Assembly (NCBI GenBank): GCA_039198225.1
Contig: JBCCTQ010000005.1
Span: forward strand, 87,834-151,833
Origin: JASJAR01 sp039198225
GTDB lineage: Bacteria; Pseudomonadota; Alphaproteobacteria; Rhodobacterales; Rhodobacteraceae
Reading direction: 5' to 3'
DNA length: 64,000 nt
Shown here: one piece after another, positions 42,107 to 50,264 of the stretch
How positions within the stretch are numbered: position 1 is the stretch's first letter
How the letters are laid out: each line of letters begins with the position of its first letter
The notes under the pieces: model-generated
Told to the model about the DNA's origin: nothing
Databases searched by the model: none
What the model saw: only the letters and a program-made list of their open reading frames with translations
Program-made: the position numbers and the translations under genes

Positions 42107-44178
42107 ACGAGCCCCTTAAGGTCACCTTAGAGGACGACGGTGCTCGGGGACTTGTCCGCCTGTCGCGCCGTGGATTAAAGAGCTTGGGTCTGTCGCCGGG
42201 CGATGTCGTGGCGGTCGAAGGGCCACGTCGCAGCTACGGACGGGTCGTCCCGGGATTGGTTGCCGCTGGCAAGGTCGACCTTGACGCCGCTATCGCGCAA
42301 AACGTGAAAGCCGCCGCCGAAGACAATGTCACTTTGACCGCCGCCGATCTTCAGGCAGCCGAAACCCTGGTCATGCGCGTGTCCGGGCCTCGGCCAACGG
42401 ACGCTGATGCGGTGCGCGACGCCGTTTTTGAAATGGCGCTCACCCAGGGCGATCGGATCCCCTTTGGCCGCGAAGGGCAACTTGAAGTCGTTGCAATCAC
42501 ACCAGAAGCTGGTGGCATTGTCCGGGACACTACAGCGCTTTCGGTGCAAGCATTGTCGGACAGCGCCCCGATATATGAGGGTGTGGGAGGGCTTAGCGAG
42601 GAAATCGCCCGGGTCCACGATATGATCGCAACACCGCTTTTGCGGCCCGAACTCTACAATCGCTTGGGCATCGCGCCGCCTCGAGGGGTGTTGTTCTCCG
42701 GCCCGCCCGGGTCGGGCAAAACCCTTTTGGCCCGCGCAGTGGCCCGCCAGACCAAGGCTGCGTTTTTTCATATCAACGGCCCGGAGATCGTCACAAAACA
42801 CTACGGCGAAAGCGAAGCGGCACTCCGAAAGGTATTCGCTGCCGCCGAAAAGGAGTCTCCTGCAATCATCTTCATCGACGAGATCGACGCCATCGCCCCG
42901 GCCCGAGCCCAGCTTTCGGATGACAAGCAAGTCGAGCGGCGCGTGGTGGCGCAGCTTTTGACGCTGATGGATGGGATGTCGGAACGCGGCCGTATCGTTT
43001 TAATGGCGGCCACCAATTTGCCCGACGCCCTGGATCCGGCCCTCCGCCGACCGGGGCGCTTTGACCGTGAGGTATTGTTTCGCCCACCATCCGTGGAGCA
43101 GCGGTCCGACATATTATCGGTTCATCTCAACGCAGCGGCGCTGGACGATGATGTCGATCTCGACGGCCTCGCGGACAAGACCCACGGGTATGTCGGGGCG
43201 GATTTGGCGGCTTTGACGCGCGAAGCCGCCATGGCTGCCTTGGCGAGGACGGTCAAGGCCGCCGGCGGCGAAGAATTGGTCAGGGCGGAGGACCTAAAAA
43301 TCACCTCCGCCGATCTGGATCATGGCTTTCGGATGACGGCTCCGAGCATCCTTAGGGGCACCGGAAGCGGCGGTTCGCCAGTCGGCTGGGACGATATCGG
43401 CGGCCTCGACCAGGCCAAGTCCACCCTACTTGACGCAGTAAGTGGGCCGCTCACCCACCCCGACGCATATGCCGCCTTTGGGGTCGAACCCCCGAGTGGA
43501 CTTCTGCTCTGTGGTCCGCCAGGCACCGGCAAGACCCTAATTGCAAGGGCCTTGGCAACGGAAACCGGAATGAACTTCATTCCTGTCCGCCCGCCCCGTC
43601 TGCTATCGCAGTATTTCGGCGCGGCAGAACGCGCGCTGGCGGAGCTCTTCAACACGGCTCGGCTTTCCCAGCCGAGCTTGCTGTTTTTTGATGAATTGGA
43701 CGCTATCGCGCCTCGGCGCTTGGGAAAAGATCCCGTACTGGATCGTATCGTCGCGCAATTTCTAATGGAACTTGATGGGGTCGAGGAAAACTCCGGATTG
43801 GTCGTGCTCGCGGCCACCAACCGCCCCAATGCGATTGATCCTGCACTCACACGCCCGGGCCGCTTTGATGTGGTCGTCGATTTTCCAATGCCTGGCCGCG
43901 ACGCCCGCCTGGCGATTTTGGAAGTTCATTTGGCGCAGCGTCCGCTATCCGCCGATGTTGATCTGCCTACACTGGCCGACCAAACCGACGGGTTAAACGG
44001 AGCCGACCTGGCAGCCGTCGCGGAAGATGCGGCGCGGCGCGCGCTTAAGCGTCGGCTGTCGGACACTGACACACCGAGCATGATCGAAAATGACGATCTG
44101 ACCCGAGGCATTGCAGAGATTAGGCGAGGCCAGAAAACCAAGAGCGGGAATTTTCTGGATCCGGGAGGGTACCCATGA
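42103..44178 (+). CDS. CDC48/VAT-like double AAA+ ATPase in the gas vesicle operon
   Basis: A 691-residue ATPase with the architecture of archaeal VAT and eukaryotic Cdc48/p97: an N-terminal double-psi barrel substrate domain (about 1-180, VRLSRRGLKSLGLSPGDVVAVEG), then D1 with Walker A GPPGSGKT at residues 200-207 and Walker B IIFIDEIDAIAP, and D2 with Walker A GPPGTGKT at 471-478 and Walker B LLFFDELDAIAP. Arginine fingers are visible in RRPGRFDRE (D1) and TRPGRFD (D2). Such proteins unfold or dismantle complexes. It is coupled to gvpG and the next gvpL by 4-base overlaps, so it is a true member of the operon; remodelling of vesicle-assembly intermediates is inferred. Confidence 0.9.
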   Translation: MNEPLKVTLEDDGARGLVRLSRRGLKSLGLSPGDVVAVEGPRRSYGRVVPGLVAAGKVDLDAAIAQNVKAAAEDNVTLTAADLQAAETLVMRVSGPRPTDADAVRDAVFEMALTQGDRIPFGREGQLEVVAITPEAGGIVRDTTALSVQALSDSAPIYEGVGGLSEEIARVHDMIATPLLRPELYNRLGIAPPRGVLFSGPPGSGKTLLARAVARQTKAAFFHINGPEIVTKHYGESEAALRKVFAAAEKESPAIIFIDEIDAIAPARAQLSDDKQVERRVVAQLLTLMDGMSERGRIVLMAATNLPDALDPALRRPGRFDREVLFRPPSVEQRSDILSVHLNAAALDDDVDLDGLADKTHGYVGADLAALTREAAMAALARTVKAAGGEELVRAEDLKITSADLDHGFRMTAPSILRGTGSGGSPVGWDDIGGLDQAKSTLLDAVSGPLTHPDAYAAFGVEPPSGLLLCGPPGTGKTLIARALATETGMNFIPVRPPRLLSQYFGAAERALAELFNTARLSQPSLLFFDELDAIAPRRLGKDPVLDRIVAQFLMELDGVEENSGLVVLAATNRPNAIDPALTRPGRFDVVVDFPMPGRDARLAILEVHLAQRPLSADVDLPTLADQTDGLNGADLAAVAEDAARRALKRRLSDTDTPSMIENDDLTRGIAEIRRGQKTKSGNFLDPGGYP

Positions 44179-45035
44179 GCCGAAGAGACTTCATTGCCGT
44201 CCTGGCTGGGCCCGAGCTTCCGAAGCTTCCCGAAGGCCTCACGGCCGTGTCTTTAAGGGGCTTCACGGCGGTGCTGGGCGCCAAAGCGCGGCTTTGGCGG
44301 AAGTCGGTTTCGCGAAAGGCAATTCTCGAAGGGGCCACGCTTCGCCAGCGCCAGATCGAGGCATTGATGGTTTGCGGCACGGTTTTGCCGGCACTGCCAG
44401 GCATGACGATCGAGCCGGGCAGACTGCCTGATCTCATAGCAGCGAATGCCCCACTCCTTACCCAATTGGCCGATGAACTCTTCGAGCAAGCGCAGTTTCA
44501 AGTTTCGGTCTCCTGGGAAGGGGGGGCACCAAACGACGATGGGGAAAGCCGCCAACTTACCGATACAATCGAGAAGACACTGTCGCCCCTTGTCACCGAC
44601 CGCATCGCCTTGCCCCGGATCGATCGCATGGTTTGGAACAACGCGATACTCCTCCCGGCTTCGGACGAAGTGAAGCTTGACCGAGCGCTAGCAGCGATCG
44701 ACGCCGCGTGGTCTGACCGGCTGCGTATTCGGGTCATTGGCCCGTCTCCGGCCCTCAGCTTTGCGAGCCTCGGCGTTAGACCGATCCGGAGGGCGGAGAT
44801 CGCGGCGGCAAAGGCCGCGTTGGATGTTTCAAACTCAGATGATCCGCAAGCGATCCATGCGGCACGGCAAGCCAAACTGCGGATCGCACCACCGGAACAG
44901 TGGAACGATCTTCGGGACGCTGCCGCCCTTCTTATGACGTTCAGCCGCTGCCCTTCGGACCCGCCTCCGCCCTTGGTCTACCGTTGGCAAGAAGGACGTG
45001 CCGAACCCGGCGAGCACTGGAGGGATGTCGCATGA
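44175..45035 (+). CDS. gvpL: Divergent GvpF/GvpL-family protein (copy 2)
   Basis: A 286-residue protein that keeps the overall F/L plan: an N-terminal half with FTAVLGAKARLWRKS and the LMVCGTVLPALPG motif (in place of TVLPMRFG), and a C-terminal half with RIRVIGPSPALSFASL. After this it has a unique tail of about 85 residues (EIAAAKAALDV to YRWQEGRAEPGEHW). The weaker motif suggests a specialised partner rather than a repeat of GvpF. Confidence 0.75.
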   Translation: MSRRDFIAVLAGPELPKLPEGLTAVSLRGFTAVLGAKARLWRKSVSRKAILEGATLRQRQIEALMVCGTVLPALPGMTIEPGRLPDLIAANAPLLTQLADELFEQAQFQVSVSWEGGAPNDDGESRQLTDTIEKTLSPLVTDRIALPRIDRMVWNNAILLPASDEVKLDRALAAIDAAWSDRLRIRVIGPSPALSFASLGVRPIRRAEIAAAKAALDVSNSDDPQAIHAARQAKLRIAPPEQWNDLRDAAALLMTFSRCPSDPPPPLVYRWQEGRAEPGEHWRDVA

Positions 45036-45736
45036 GCAGCCATGTTATGCTGATCGGTCTCGCCCAGGGTAGCGCCGCGGCACCGAGAACCGCCCCCTTC
45101 CATGGGATCGTCCGCTCCCGAGGATGGAGCGCGCTGAGCCTTTACGTTGATCCGGGAGACCTGGCAGACGAGACAGACACGCTTGCGCTCGCGCGTCGCC
45201 AGAACGCTGTGCTTTCAGCTTATATCGCGGAGGCCGATGTTTTGCCTGTCGCATTCGGTTCGGTGTTTTCTGGGCCCGAAGCCGTCGCTGAACACATCGC
45301 TCGCTACGCCAACACTTGGGGGAAGGAAGCCCTGCGCCTAAACGGCCTCTGCGAATACAGCCTCCACATCGTTGAAGCCAAGGCTTTCACAACACCTATC
45401 CTTCAGCGCCGGGAGATCGGTGGAAAGGCATTCCTACTGTCAAAGCAGAGACGGCGCGACGCCAGAGCAAGTCTCACCGAGGACCGGGCGAAATTCGTCT
45501 CGCGTCTAATGTCAGCGATCCAACGTTCGAGCGTTGACACTGCGGATATATCGAGGGCTGGGGAAGGTCGTATCGCCGACGTCGCATTTCTCCAGCCACG
45601 CGGCGAGGTTCACGCGCTCATGGGCGAACTTGACCAAGAAGCCGATCAAGCGAACCGTTTGGGGCTCGACTGCCGCATCGTGGGACCCTGCCCGGCCTAT
45701 TCCTTCGTTCAACCTGAGCTGATCGATGGTGGATGA
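45032..45736 (+). CDS. gvpL: GvpF/GvpL-family protein (copy 3)
   Basis: A 234-residue F/L-type protein beginning at the ATG that overlaps the previous stop (ATGA). Family marks are the LPVAFGSVFSGPEAVAEHI motif (LP-x-FG), AKAF and FLLSKQRRRDA in the middle, the E/R-rich helix, and the C-terminal LDCRIVGPCPAYSFVQPEL. The GPxPxYSF end is well conserved. It overlaps the next short gene by 11 bases. Confidence 0.85.
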   Translation: MSSHVMLIGLAQGSAAAPRTAPFHGIVRSRGWSALSLYVDPGDLADETDTLALARRQNAVLSAYIAEADVLPVAFGSVFSGPEAVAEHIARYANTWGKEALRLNGLCEYSLHIVEAKAFTTPILQRREIGGKAFLLSKQRRRDARASLTEDRAKFVSRLMSAIQRSSVDTADISRAGEGRIADVAFLQPRGEVHALMGELDQEADQANRLGLDCRIVGPCPAYSFVQPELIDGG

Positions 45737-45944
45737 GTTTAAGGTAAGCCGCGCCGGTCCCGAAGACGCCCTTCTGAGTAATGATCGGCGCTTGGTGGAT
45801 TTGGTCGATGCGCTTTTGGACAAGGGTGTTGTTATTCGCGGTGAGGCCTGGATCACGGTCGCGGATGTCGAGCTTGTGTTTCTCGGCCTCGACCTCGTCC
45901 TTGCCAATCCGGACCGGATCCGCACCAAAGGACAACTCCATTGA
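45726..45944 (+). CDS. gvpS: Short GvpA-family protein (GvpS/GvpM type)
   Basis: A 72-residue protein with the GvpA-family core LVDLVDALLDKGVVIRGEAWITVADVELVFLGLDLVLANPDRI. The ELVFLGLDL part is the form found in GvpS and GvpM rather than GvpA, which has ELLAIEARVV. In B. megaterium GvpS lies near gvpL and gvpK, as here. It may form part of the vesicle tip or nucleation site. GvpM is an equally fair name. Confidence 0.8.
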   Translation: MVDEFKVSRAGPEDALLSNDRRLVDLVDALLDKGVVIRGEAWITVADVELVFLGLDLVLANPDRIRTKGQLH

Positions 45945-46582
45945 CCGCGCGCGCCCTTGGCTGGTGCAGGTCTGAGACCGTTCTTCCACCTCCATATGAG
46001 CTTGAACGCTTGGGTCGGATCTCACTCGTCACCGCGTTGCCCGAAGGAACGGGTGCCCGGGAAGTGCTGGCTCAGCAAATCACGCTTGAGCGCCTTTTGG
46101 AAAGCTACGTGCCGACCAATGCGGCTTTGGCCGACCGTCTAGAGGACACGGTCCGGTGGAGCTCTGGTGTCGAAGGTGAGATACTGGATCGTCTTGATGC
46201 GCTCGAAGGCAAGACCCAGGTGACCATGGCTTTCGAAATGCCCGAGGCGATAGAACCCGAACGAGACGGAAAGACATGGCTTCGCAATCGGGCCATTCAT
46301 CTTGAGGAGGAGACCGAGTTGAGCAGACAGCTCCGCCGTGCAACCGACGCTATTCTGAGTTTCTTCGACGTCACCCGGTCCGCACTCCGTCAAAGGGAAA
46401 AAAACGTCATCCTCGACCTCCTTTTGCCGCGCGATGGGATCCAAGGCACTCTCGCGCGCTTAGAAGACCAGGCCCGAACCATCGGTTTGGCTCAACTCCC
46501 AGGCTGGAACTGCACGATTGTGGGGCCGCTGCCGGCCTACGCTTTTTGCGACTTTCCCGATCTGGAGCCATGCGATGGATGA
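45941..46582 (+). CDS. gvpL: GvpF/GvpL-family protein (copy 4)
   Basis: A 213-residue F/L-type protein starting at a TTG in a TTGA overlap with the previous stop. It lacks most of the N-terminal canonical strand but keeps a TNAALADR segment, a long helical middle (LDALEGKTQVTMAFEMP, RNRAIHLEEE), and the C-terminal NCTIVGPLPAYAFCDF motif. Its stop lies eight bases beyond the gvpK start. This makes four F/L paralogues in the operon, against two in many clusters. Confidence 0.82.
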   Translation: MTARALGWCRSETVLPPPYELERLGRISLVTALPEGTGAREVLAQQITLERLLESYVPTNAALADRLEDTVRWSSGVEGEILDRLDALEGKTQVTMAFEMPEAIEPERDGKTWLRNRAIHLEEETELSRQLRRATDAILSFFDVTRSALRQREKNVILDLLLPRDGIQGTLARLEDQARTIGLAQLPGWNCTIVGPLPAYAFCDFPDLEPCDG

Positions 46583-46898
46583 GAGTATCACCGCAACCGA
46601 TCTTCGGAGTTTCATCCACGGACAATCCGACGGGGCTGGTCGTCTACGGATTGATCCCGAGACCGTTGAGCAGGATCTGGCCCGTTTGGTCCTGGGCCTA
46701 ATGGAATTTCTTCGTCAGTTGATGGAGTTGCAGGCGATCCGGCGCATGGAAGCTGGCCGCCTCACAGAGGAGGAGGAAGAGCGTCTCGGGACCACATTAA
46801 TGCGGGCAGAAGGCGCAATTCTGGACGTTGCCGAGAAATTTGGGCTTCGACCTGAGGATCTCTCGATTGATCTTGGCCCTCTCGGGAAGACGGTCTAG
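46575..46898 (+). CDS. gvpK: Gas vesicle protein GvpK
   Basis: A 107-residue protein matching GvpK: LRIDPETVEQDLARLVLGLMEFLRQLMELQAIRRMEAGRLTEEEEERLG, MRAEGAILDVAEKFGL, then DLSIDLGPLG. It is nearly all helical. The start at 46575 overlaps the previous gene. GvpK closes the gas vesicle operon; the next gene begins 63 bases on with its own ribosome binding site. Confidence 0.93.
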   Translation: MDESITATDLRSFIHGQSDGAGRLRIDPETVEQDLARLVLGLMEFLRQLMELQAIRRMEAGRLTEEEEERLGTTLMRAEGAILDVAEKFGLRPEDLSIDLGPLGKTV

Positions 46899-46961
46899 GG
46901 CGCTAAGCTCCTTTTAACCATGAAGGTTTAGGGCTGGGAGTAGCATTCTGGAAGGCGGGTT

Positions 46962-48554
46962 ATGGCGCTCGACACAAAGGCAGATACCACCAATTTCGAC
47001 ATCGCAAGAGATTTCCAACTTTCAGACGCGAACCTTGTTGCCGAGAACCGAAAGCGTTTTGTCCCGTCGCCCGCAGCAATCGAGCGTTGCACTGACGCCC
47101 ATAATAGGCTCCGCCGAACGATCGCTGAACGGCGCCACGTCTACGGATTAACCACCGGCTTTGGCCCGCTCGCCAACCGCCTAATCGACCCTCAGGATGG
47201 CCAGCGCTTGCAGCAAAACCTGGTGCATCATCTCGCAACGGGCCAGGGGCCGAGTTTCGATTGGGCGACGGCCAGGGCGATTGTTGTGGCGCGCTACATT
47301 TCCATTCTCCAAGGCGTGTCGGGGGCTTCACCGCGGACTATGGCTGCCTTGCAAGCCCTCCTCGACAGTCCGTTTGCACCGGAAATTCCCGAGCGTGGCA
47401 CGGTCGGCGCTTCTGGCGATCTGACGCCCTTGGCGCATATGGTGCTGGCGTTTCAAGGGCGCGGCACGTTCATTGATCGCGACGGGACCCAGTTTGACGG
47501 TATGGACGCCCTTGCCACGATGGACCTTCCGCCCCTTGACCTCGCCGACCGGGACGGATTGGCGCTCGTCAATGGAACCTCGGCCATGACGGGTATCGCC
47601 GTCCGAAATGCCCGAATTGCGGAACGCCTGGTGGACTGGTCCCTGAGACTCACCGGAGCTTTGGCGGAGGTTCTGGGGGGCCGCACCGAAGCGTGGTCGC
47701 CGATCTTTGCGGAACTCCGTCCGCATCCGGGTCAGCTGCGGGCGACTGCGGGTCTCAACACGGCCGTTGCCGGCAGCAATCGCCTGCGGCAAGGGCATAT
47801 TGCCTCCCGCCAGCTCGACTTTAGCGATTTCGGGGCCGAGCCTGAGATCGGCCAAGACGCCTATACCCTCCGCTGCGCTCCGCAGGTCATCGGAGGAGTG
47901 ATCGACGTTCTATATTGGCACAAGGACGTGGCAGAGCGCGAACTCAACGCTGTGACCGACAATCCAATTTTTCCTGACGCGGGAGAAGCTCTTGCGGTCC
48001 ATGGTGGCAACTTCATGGGCCAGCACATTGCCCTTGCTTCCGACGCTCTAGCCACATCGATCGTTGTCCTTGCCGGTTTGGCGGAGCGCCAAATCGCACG
48101 GTTGACGGATGAAAGGCTCTCGCCCGAGCTGCCAGCTTTTCTCCACGGGGGCACCGCCGGGCTGACATCTGGGTTTATGGGCGCCCAAGTAACGGCGACG
48201 GCGCTCCTTGGTGAGATGCGAAGCCTCGGACCTGCCAGTCCCCATTCTATCTCAACGAACGGAGCCAATCAGGACGTAGTTTCCATGGGCACAATTGCCG
48301 CCCGACATGCGGCGCGCCAGAGCCGCGACGCAGCGCATATCTTGGCAATTCTGGCGCTGGGCGTTAGCCAAGCGATCGATATCTGCTGCGCCGATGGTGC
48401 GGAGGACGACTTTAGCCCCGCCGCGATGGACCTCGTGGGCCCAGTTCGCGCGCTCTCTCCCCGCCTGACCGAGGACCGGCCCCTTGCCGTCGACATTGCC
48501 AAAATGGCCGCTCATATTCTCGAATCCGATCCGCCAGTGCCCACGAATGCCTAG
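46962..48554 (+). CDS. Tyrosine ammonia-lyase-like aromatic amino acid lyase
   Basis: A 530-residue enzyme of the histidine/phenylalanine/tyrosine ammonia-lyase family, with the self-forming MIO cofactor triad A150-S151-G152 in GTVGASGDLTPLAH. The substrate-choice site reads NLVHHLATG, with His90-Leu91 in register with the His89-Leu90 pair that selects tyrosine in the Rhodobacter sphaeroides enzyme; histidine lyases have Ser-His there. RHVYGLTTGFGPLANRL, WHKDVAERELNAVTDNPIF and SISTNGANQDVVSMG are also close to that enzyme as I recall it. GGAAGG precedes the ATG. Product would be p-coumarate, the chromophore of photoactive yellow protein. No hut genes are near, which argues against histidine degradation. 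Confidence 0.88.
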   Translation: MALDTKADTTNFDIARDFQLSDANLVAENRKRFVPSPAAIERCTDAHNRLRRTIAERRHVYGLTTGFGPLANRLIDPQDGQRLQQNLVHHLATGQGPSFDWATARAIVVARYISILQGVSGASPRTMAALQALLDSPFAPEIPERGTVGASGDLTPLAHMVLAFQGRGTFIDRDGTQFDGMDALATMDLPPLDLADRDGLALVNGTSAMTGIAVRNARIAERLVDWSLRLTGALAEVLGGRTEAWSPIFAELRPHPGQLRATAGLNTAVAGSNRLRQGHIASRQLDFSDFGAEPEIGQDAYTLRCAPQVIGGVIDVLYWHKDVAERELNAVTDNPIFPDAGEALAVHGGNFMGQHIALASDALATSIVVLAGLAERQIARLTDERLSPELPAFLHGGTAGLTSGFMGAQVTATALLGEMRSLGPASPHSISTNGANQDVVSMGTIAARHAARQSRDAAHILAILALGVSQAIDICCADGAEDDFSPAAMDLVGPVRALSPRLTEDRPLAVDIAKMAAHILESDPPVPTNA

Positions 48555-48606
48555 CGAGCCCCAAAGGGCGCGCTCACTTTTCCGGTGCACTCGTGGTTTA
48601 CCTTCC

Positions 48607-48625
48607 GGCGCGCGAGAGACGCGCC
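48607..48625 (+). terminator. Hairpin downstream of the ammonia-lyase gene
   Basis: Arms ggcgcg (48607-48612) and cgcgcc (48620-48625) surround a 7-nt loop about 50 bases after the lyase stop. No T-run follows. The rest of 48555-48816 shows no gene. Confidence 0.35.
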
Positions 48626-48816
48626 AGTAGTTACCGCCACTCGGTTGCATGGCGCAGCTGGGCCTCGTCGGCGTCATGAAACTCAGTCCTGCCCCGGATC
48701 CTCGCCGCATGTTGATGCAATCGTGATTGGCCGAGCCGCCGCTTCCGCCCGAACATAAGCCCGTCGTGGCGCTCAACCGCCCAATTAACCGATTTCGCTC
48801 CGAAAGGCCCGACCAC

Positions 48817-50196
48817 ATGGCATCTTCATACCTTTCTCCGCTCAGATTTCTGGCTGTCGGATCCCTTGTCGCAATTGGTTTGATTGGGTCGATCGCGGCC
48901 GAGGCACAGACGTCCCTCCCGGACTATGTGACCGAAGAATTTGGCGCGCCACCCCCCATACCCACTGGGCCCCTTTCGGAAGAGGTTTCTGCTGCGGTCG
49001 AAGCGGCCTTCGTCGAAAGCGTTACCCAATCGAGTTGGGGGCGCGACCAGACAGTTGCGCTTGAAACAGTTGCAGCGTCCCAGGACCCCCGTTTGGCCTG
49101 GATTGTCAGCGATCTTATGCGCTTTGCCTCCGGTCAAAGGCTCAGTGCGGCGCTTTCAGCAACGGCGGCGGGGCTACTTCAAATAGAAACGCCGACAATC
49201 AACCAGTGGGGTATCATCACCGATCATCTCATCGCCTGGGATATTCCGGCGCCGCCCGATTACCTTCCGACGAAGCGTGCGATTTTTACCAGCCTCGTAC
49301 CTGGTTGGGAGCAGATCTTCGTACCTGGCGACATCGATTGGCGAATGGTGTCTTGGGGCGGCGTTCTCATAGATGACCGCGCTTTTGATACGACCGACGA
49401 GATATGCAATTGTATTCCTGCGGCCGATAATCCCGAGGTCAGCAGCGCAGAAGAGGCGACCTGGCTGAAGGACGACGACATCGTCTTTGGAATAGGCGTA
49501 AACGGCGAGTATCGAGCATATCCGCGCCGGATTATGGAAGTCCGCGAGATGGTCAACGATACGTTGGGTGGCCGCGATCTCGGAATTCCCTACTGCACCC
49601 TTTGCGGCGCTGCGCAGGCCTATTTTACGGACCAATTGCCGGAAGGTATCGAACGGCCGGTTCTTCGTACATCCGGTTTGCTCATTCGCTCGAATAAGGT
49701 GATGTACGATATTGGGACCTACTCGGTCTTCGATACTTTTCTTGGTAAGGCCGTCACGGGACCCTTGGCCGACAAGGGTCTCCAACTTGAGCAGGCCAGC
49801 GTCATAACCACCGATTGGGCAAGCTGGAAAGCCGAACATCCTGAGACGACAGTCCTGGTCGAAGCTTTGGCCCTCGGGCGTGACTTTGACTTTCGGAGCG
49901 GGCGCGACGCCAACGGACCGATCTTTCCTGTGGGCGATGTCGATCCCCGTCTTCCAGTCCATGAGGACATCATCGGTGCGATCGCGGCGTCGGGTACACC
50001 GGTGGCCTTCCCGCGCAACCAAGCCTTCCTGGCCCTCCAAGAAGGCGATGCTGTTTCGTTCGAAAACATTCGGTTAGCGCTCGATGGCGGCGGCATCAAG
50101 GCCGTTGGGTCCGACGGATCCGATCTTGGCAGCCATCAGGCGTTTTGGTTTGCTTGGTCGCAGTTTCATCCGGAAACGGTGCTCTGGTCGAGATAG
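48817..50196 (+). CDS. DUF3179 domain-containing exported protein
   Basis: A 459-residue protein with an N-terminal signal peptide (about 1-29, ending near AAEAQT). The main domain, from about residue 165, fits DUF3179: IDDRAFDTTDEICNCIPAADNPEVSS, VFGIGVNGEYRAYPRRIMEVREMVND, then YCTLCGAAQAYFTD with a Cys-x-x-Cys pair and SGLLIRSNKVMYDIGTYSVFDTFLG. The start is the ATG with AAAGG nine bases before it. The family has no known function; the CTLC motif and histidine-poor setting could mean a redox or metal role, which is only a guess. It appears to be transcribed alone. Confidence 0.82.
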   Translation: MASSYLSPLRFLAVGSLVAIGLIGSIAAEAQTSLPDYVTEEFGAPPPIPTGPLSEEVSAAVEAAFVESVTQSSWGRDQTVALETVAASQDPRLAWIVSDLMRFASGQRLSAALSATAAGLLQIETPTINQWGIITDHLIAWDIPAPPDYLPTKRAIFTSLVPGWEQIFVPGDIDWRMVSWGGVLIDDRAFDTTDEICNCIPAADNPEVSSAEEATWLKDDDIVFGIGVNGEYRAYPRRIMEVREMVNDTLGGRDLGIPYCTLCGAAQAYFTDQLPEGIERPVLRTSGLLIRSNKVMYDIGTYSVFDTFLGKAVTGPLADKGLQLEQASVITTDWASWKAEHPETTVLVEALALGRDFDFRSGRDANGPIFPVGDVDPRLPVHEDIIGAIAASGTPVAFPRNQAFLALQEGDAVSFENIRLALDGGGIKAVGSDGSDLGSHQAFWFAWSQFHPETVLWSR

Positions 50197-50264
50197 GGGC
50201 CGACGCTTGGCGGGGCGACAAGATCGTCGTATGGGCATGCGGCTGACAGTGAAAGGCCCGTCCC

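Noticed and set aside
46962..48554. Annotation as histidine ammonia-lyase (hutH)
   Set aside because: The selectivity site reads VHHLA instead of the Ser-His of HutH, no hut gene is adjacent, and the match to the Rhodobacter tyrosine enzyme is closer.
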